From: Gammaproteobacteria bacterium
GTDB lineage: Bacteria; Pseudomonadota; Gammaproteobacteria; UBA1113
Reading direction: 5' to 3'
Assembly (NCBI GenBank): GCA_019752835.1
Contig: JAIELR010000238.1
Location: 1 to 6,572, forward strand
Length of the DNA stretch: 6,572 nucleotides
The position numbers and the translations under genes were made by a program. Within the stretch, counting starts at the first letter, position 1. Every line of letters begins with the position of its first letter. This document shows, piece by piece, positions 5,529 through 6,572 of this stretch. The notes beneath the pieces are model-generated. The model was not told the DNA's origin and searched no databases. It saw nothing but the letters and a program-made list of their open reading frames with translations.

Positions 5529-6572
5529 TGAAGAAGGGCGTTGTTATCGGCTTGATTGGGCTCGATTTATTATTGAGCTTCTTTTTGCCTCCTGCACCAC
5601 TGACGATCAGTTTAAGTGTTTATTTAATAGGCATTTTGCCTTTTGTGATTGCTTTTTATTCATTTGATTATAATATTTACAAAAACAACCCTCCAAGCAA
5701 GTTATTTTTAACCGTATTTATTGTATATCTTTTTTCTATTATTTTTTCAGCAATTATTTCCTGCTTTTCTGGAATTTCGTGGGCGGCAATTATTCGTGCA
5801 ACTGCATCATATTTAGCCTTTTCTCCTTTAGTATTAATAGCTTATTCACCTTATCGTGCTGAGTTAATAAAGGGTGCTTTTTTTCTTTTGATTGCATCAG
5901 GACTTATACAAGTAAGTTATCACCTGTACTTGTTTTTTAGTACGATCAATTTTACATCACCTTTGCCAACAAATGAGCTGGTTGGTCGAATAACTATTTT
6001 GGATCCAAGAGTTACGCTCCCGCTTATTTTAAGCGCCACTATTCTACCCTTGTATTATATTGTGGGCAGACAAGAAAAAACGTATATGCACTTTGTTGGC
6101 TTCATCATTAGTTTTATAGGTCTTTTAGGTACCGTTGTTACGTTGACAAGAGCAATGCTGCTTGCAGAATTTTTGGGCGTAATTATTTATTATGTGGGTT
6201 GGGTTCGATGTGTTTGCGTCCAAGAAAACGCCATGCGCAATGAAATTCTTCCTGAAGTGGCGCGATGCATGGGATACCTTGCTTTTGTACTGTTTGTTTT
6301 CACCCAGGTGCCTGTTGTATCCACAGCGTTTGACGCACTTGTGTTGCGGTCAACCATTCAACCTGTTAGCACTCAAGTCAGTGTTCCTACTGCTCAAACA
6401 CATACACACACTACTAATAGTACTCAATTAAATATTGTGGCAACCTTGGATTCGTATAGTGATGGGCGATTGAAAGATGAGTGGATACCTGTGCTCACCG
6501 TTTGGGATAAGAGCACTTGGTTCAATCATATTTTTGGAATGGGCGAAGGCACTGCATTTATGACAGCATCGC
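5528..6572 (+). CDS. Wzy/O-antigen-ligase-like membrane protein (3' end cut by window edge)
   Basis: The frame stays open for 348 codons from the ATG at 5528 to the right edge, so the protein is incomplete. It has about eight visible hydrophobic segments (roughly 5-20, 29-47, 58-80, 92-106, 115-138, 162-179, 187-204, 207-224), then another at 247-268. A polar, presumably periplasmic loop follows. The TLTRAMLLAEFLG stretch (205-217) recalls the 'T-x-S-R-G' helix of the Wzy/WaaL family. GRLKDEWIPVL (313-323) followed by FNHIFGMGEG (332-341) recalls its periplasmic-loop pattern of an arginine, a tryptophan and a glycine-rich G-x-G turn. Such proteins polymerise or ligate undecaprenyl-diphosphate-linked glycans in the periplasm. 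The loop carries a Thr/Ser/Gln-rich low-complexity stretch (275-300). Context beside a flippase and an epimerase supports a polymerase. Polymerase and ligase cannot be told apart here. Confidence 0.7.
   Translation, partial: MKKGVVIGLIGLDLLLSFFLPPAPLTISLSVYLIGILPFVIAFYSFDYNIYKNNPPSKLFLTVFIVYLFSIIFSAIISCFSGISWAAIIRATASYLAFSPLVLIAYSPYRAELIKGAFFLLIASGLIQVSYHLYLFFSTINFTSPLPTNELVGRITILDPRVTLPLILSATILPLYYIVGRQEKTYMHFVGFIISFIGLLGTVVTLTRAMLLAEFLGVIIYYVGWVRCVCVQENAMRNEILPEVARCMGYLAFVLFVFTQVPVVSTAFDALVLRSTIQPVSTQVSVPTAQTHTHTTNSTQLNIVATLDSYSDGRLKDEWIPVLTVWDKSTWFNHIFGMGEGTAFMTAS

Noticed and set aside
6192..6431. A 79-residue plus-strand frame within the polymerase-like gene
   Set aside because: The polymerase frame is open through this region to the window edge and continues its membrane pattern, so this is an out-of-frame shadow.
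1..6572. CRISPR array, insertion sequence, tRNA or prophage attachment site
   Set aside because: I saw no regularly spaced repeats, transposase motifs, terminal inverted repeats or tRNA-like sequence anywhere in the window.

Overview
The window joins a conserved housekeeping operon on the minus strand (1-3145) to a polysaccharide-type gene cluster on the plus strand (about 3355 to the right edge). A non-coding gap of about 210 bp separates them. The minus-strand order is aroQ, accB, accC, prmA. This order is familiar from Gammaproteobacteria such as Pseudomonas and Legionella, and the proteins look gammaproteobacterial. The moderate-to-low GC content would suit a Legionellales-like or other AT-leaning gammaproteobacterium. 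The genus cannot be fixed from the sequence alone.

The left part, transcribed leftward, encodes type II 3-dehydroquinase (AroQ, shikimate pathway), the biotin carboxyl carrier protein and biotin carboxylase of acetyl-CoA carboxylase (AccB, AccC), and the ribosomal protein L11 methyltransferase (PrmA, cut by the left edge). Gaps are only 2, 10 and 20 bp and AccB, AccC and PrmA have good ribosome binding sites, so this is one operon. All key catalytic residues checked are present.

The right part, transcribed rightward, holds three tightly coupled genes, with a 4-bp ATGA overlap and then a 1-bp TAATG overlap. They are a MurJ/Wzx-like multispanning membrane protein (probable lipid-linked glycan flippase), a protein of the D-glucuronyl C5-epimerase family (the heparin/heparan sulfate epimerase fold), and a Wzy/O-antigen-ligase-like membrane protein cut by the right edge. 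Together they suggest a Wzx/Wzy-type pathway. A repeat unit containing a hexuronic acid would be epimerised at C5 (glucuronate to iduronate type), flipped across the inner membrane and polymerised or ligated in the periplasm. No glycosyltransferase or sugar-nucleotide enzyme lies in the window, so the locus must continue to the right or be completed elsewhere.

The plus-strand block is clearly more AT-rich than the operon, which suggests separate ancestry (a surface-polysaccharide island beside a stable core operon). The most interesting feature is the C5-epimerase homologue between an exporter and a polymerase. It keeps the three tyrosine positions important in the animal enzyme but has no export signal. 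No tRNA, rRNA, insertion sequence, CRISPR array or convincing terminator was seen.
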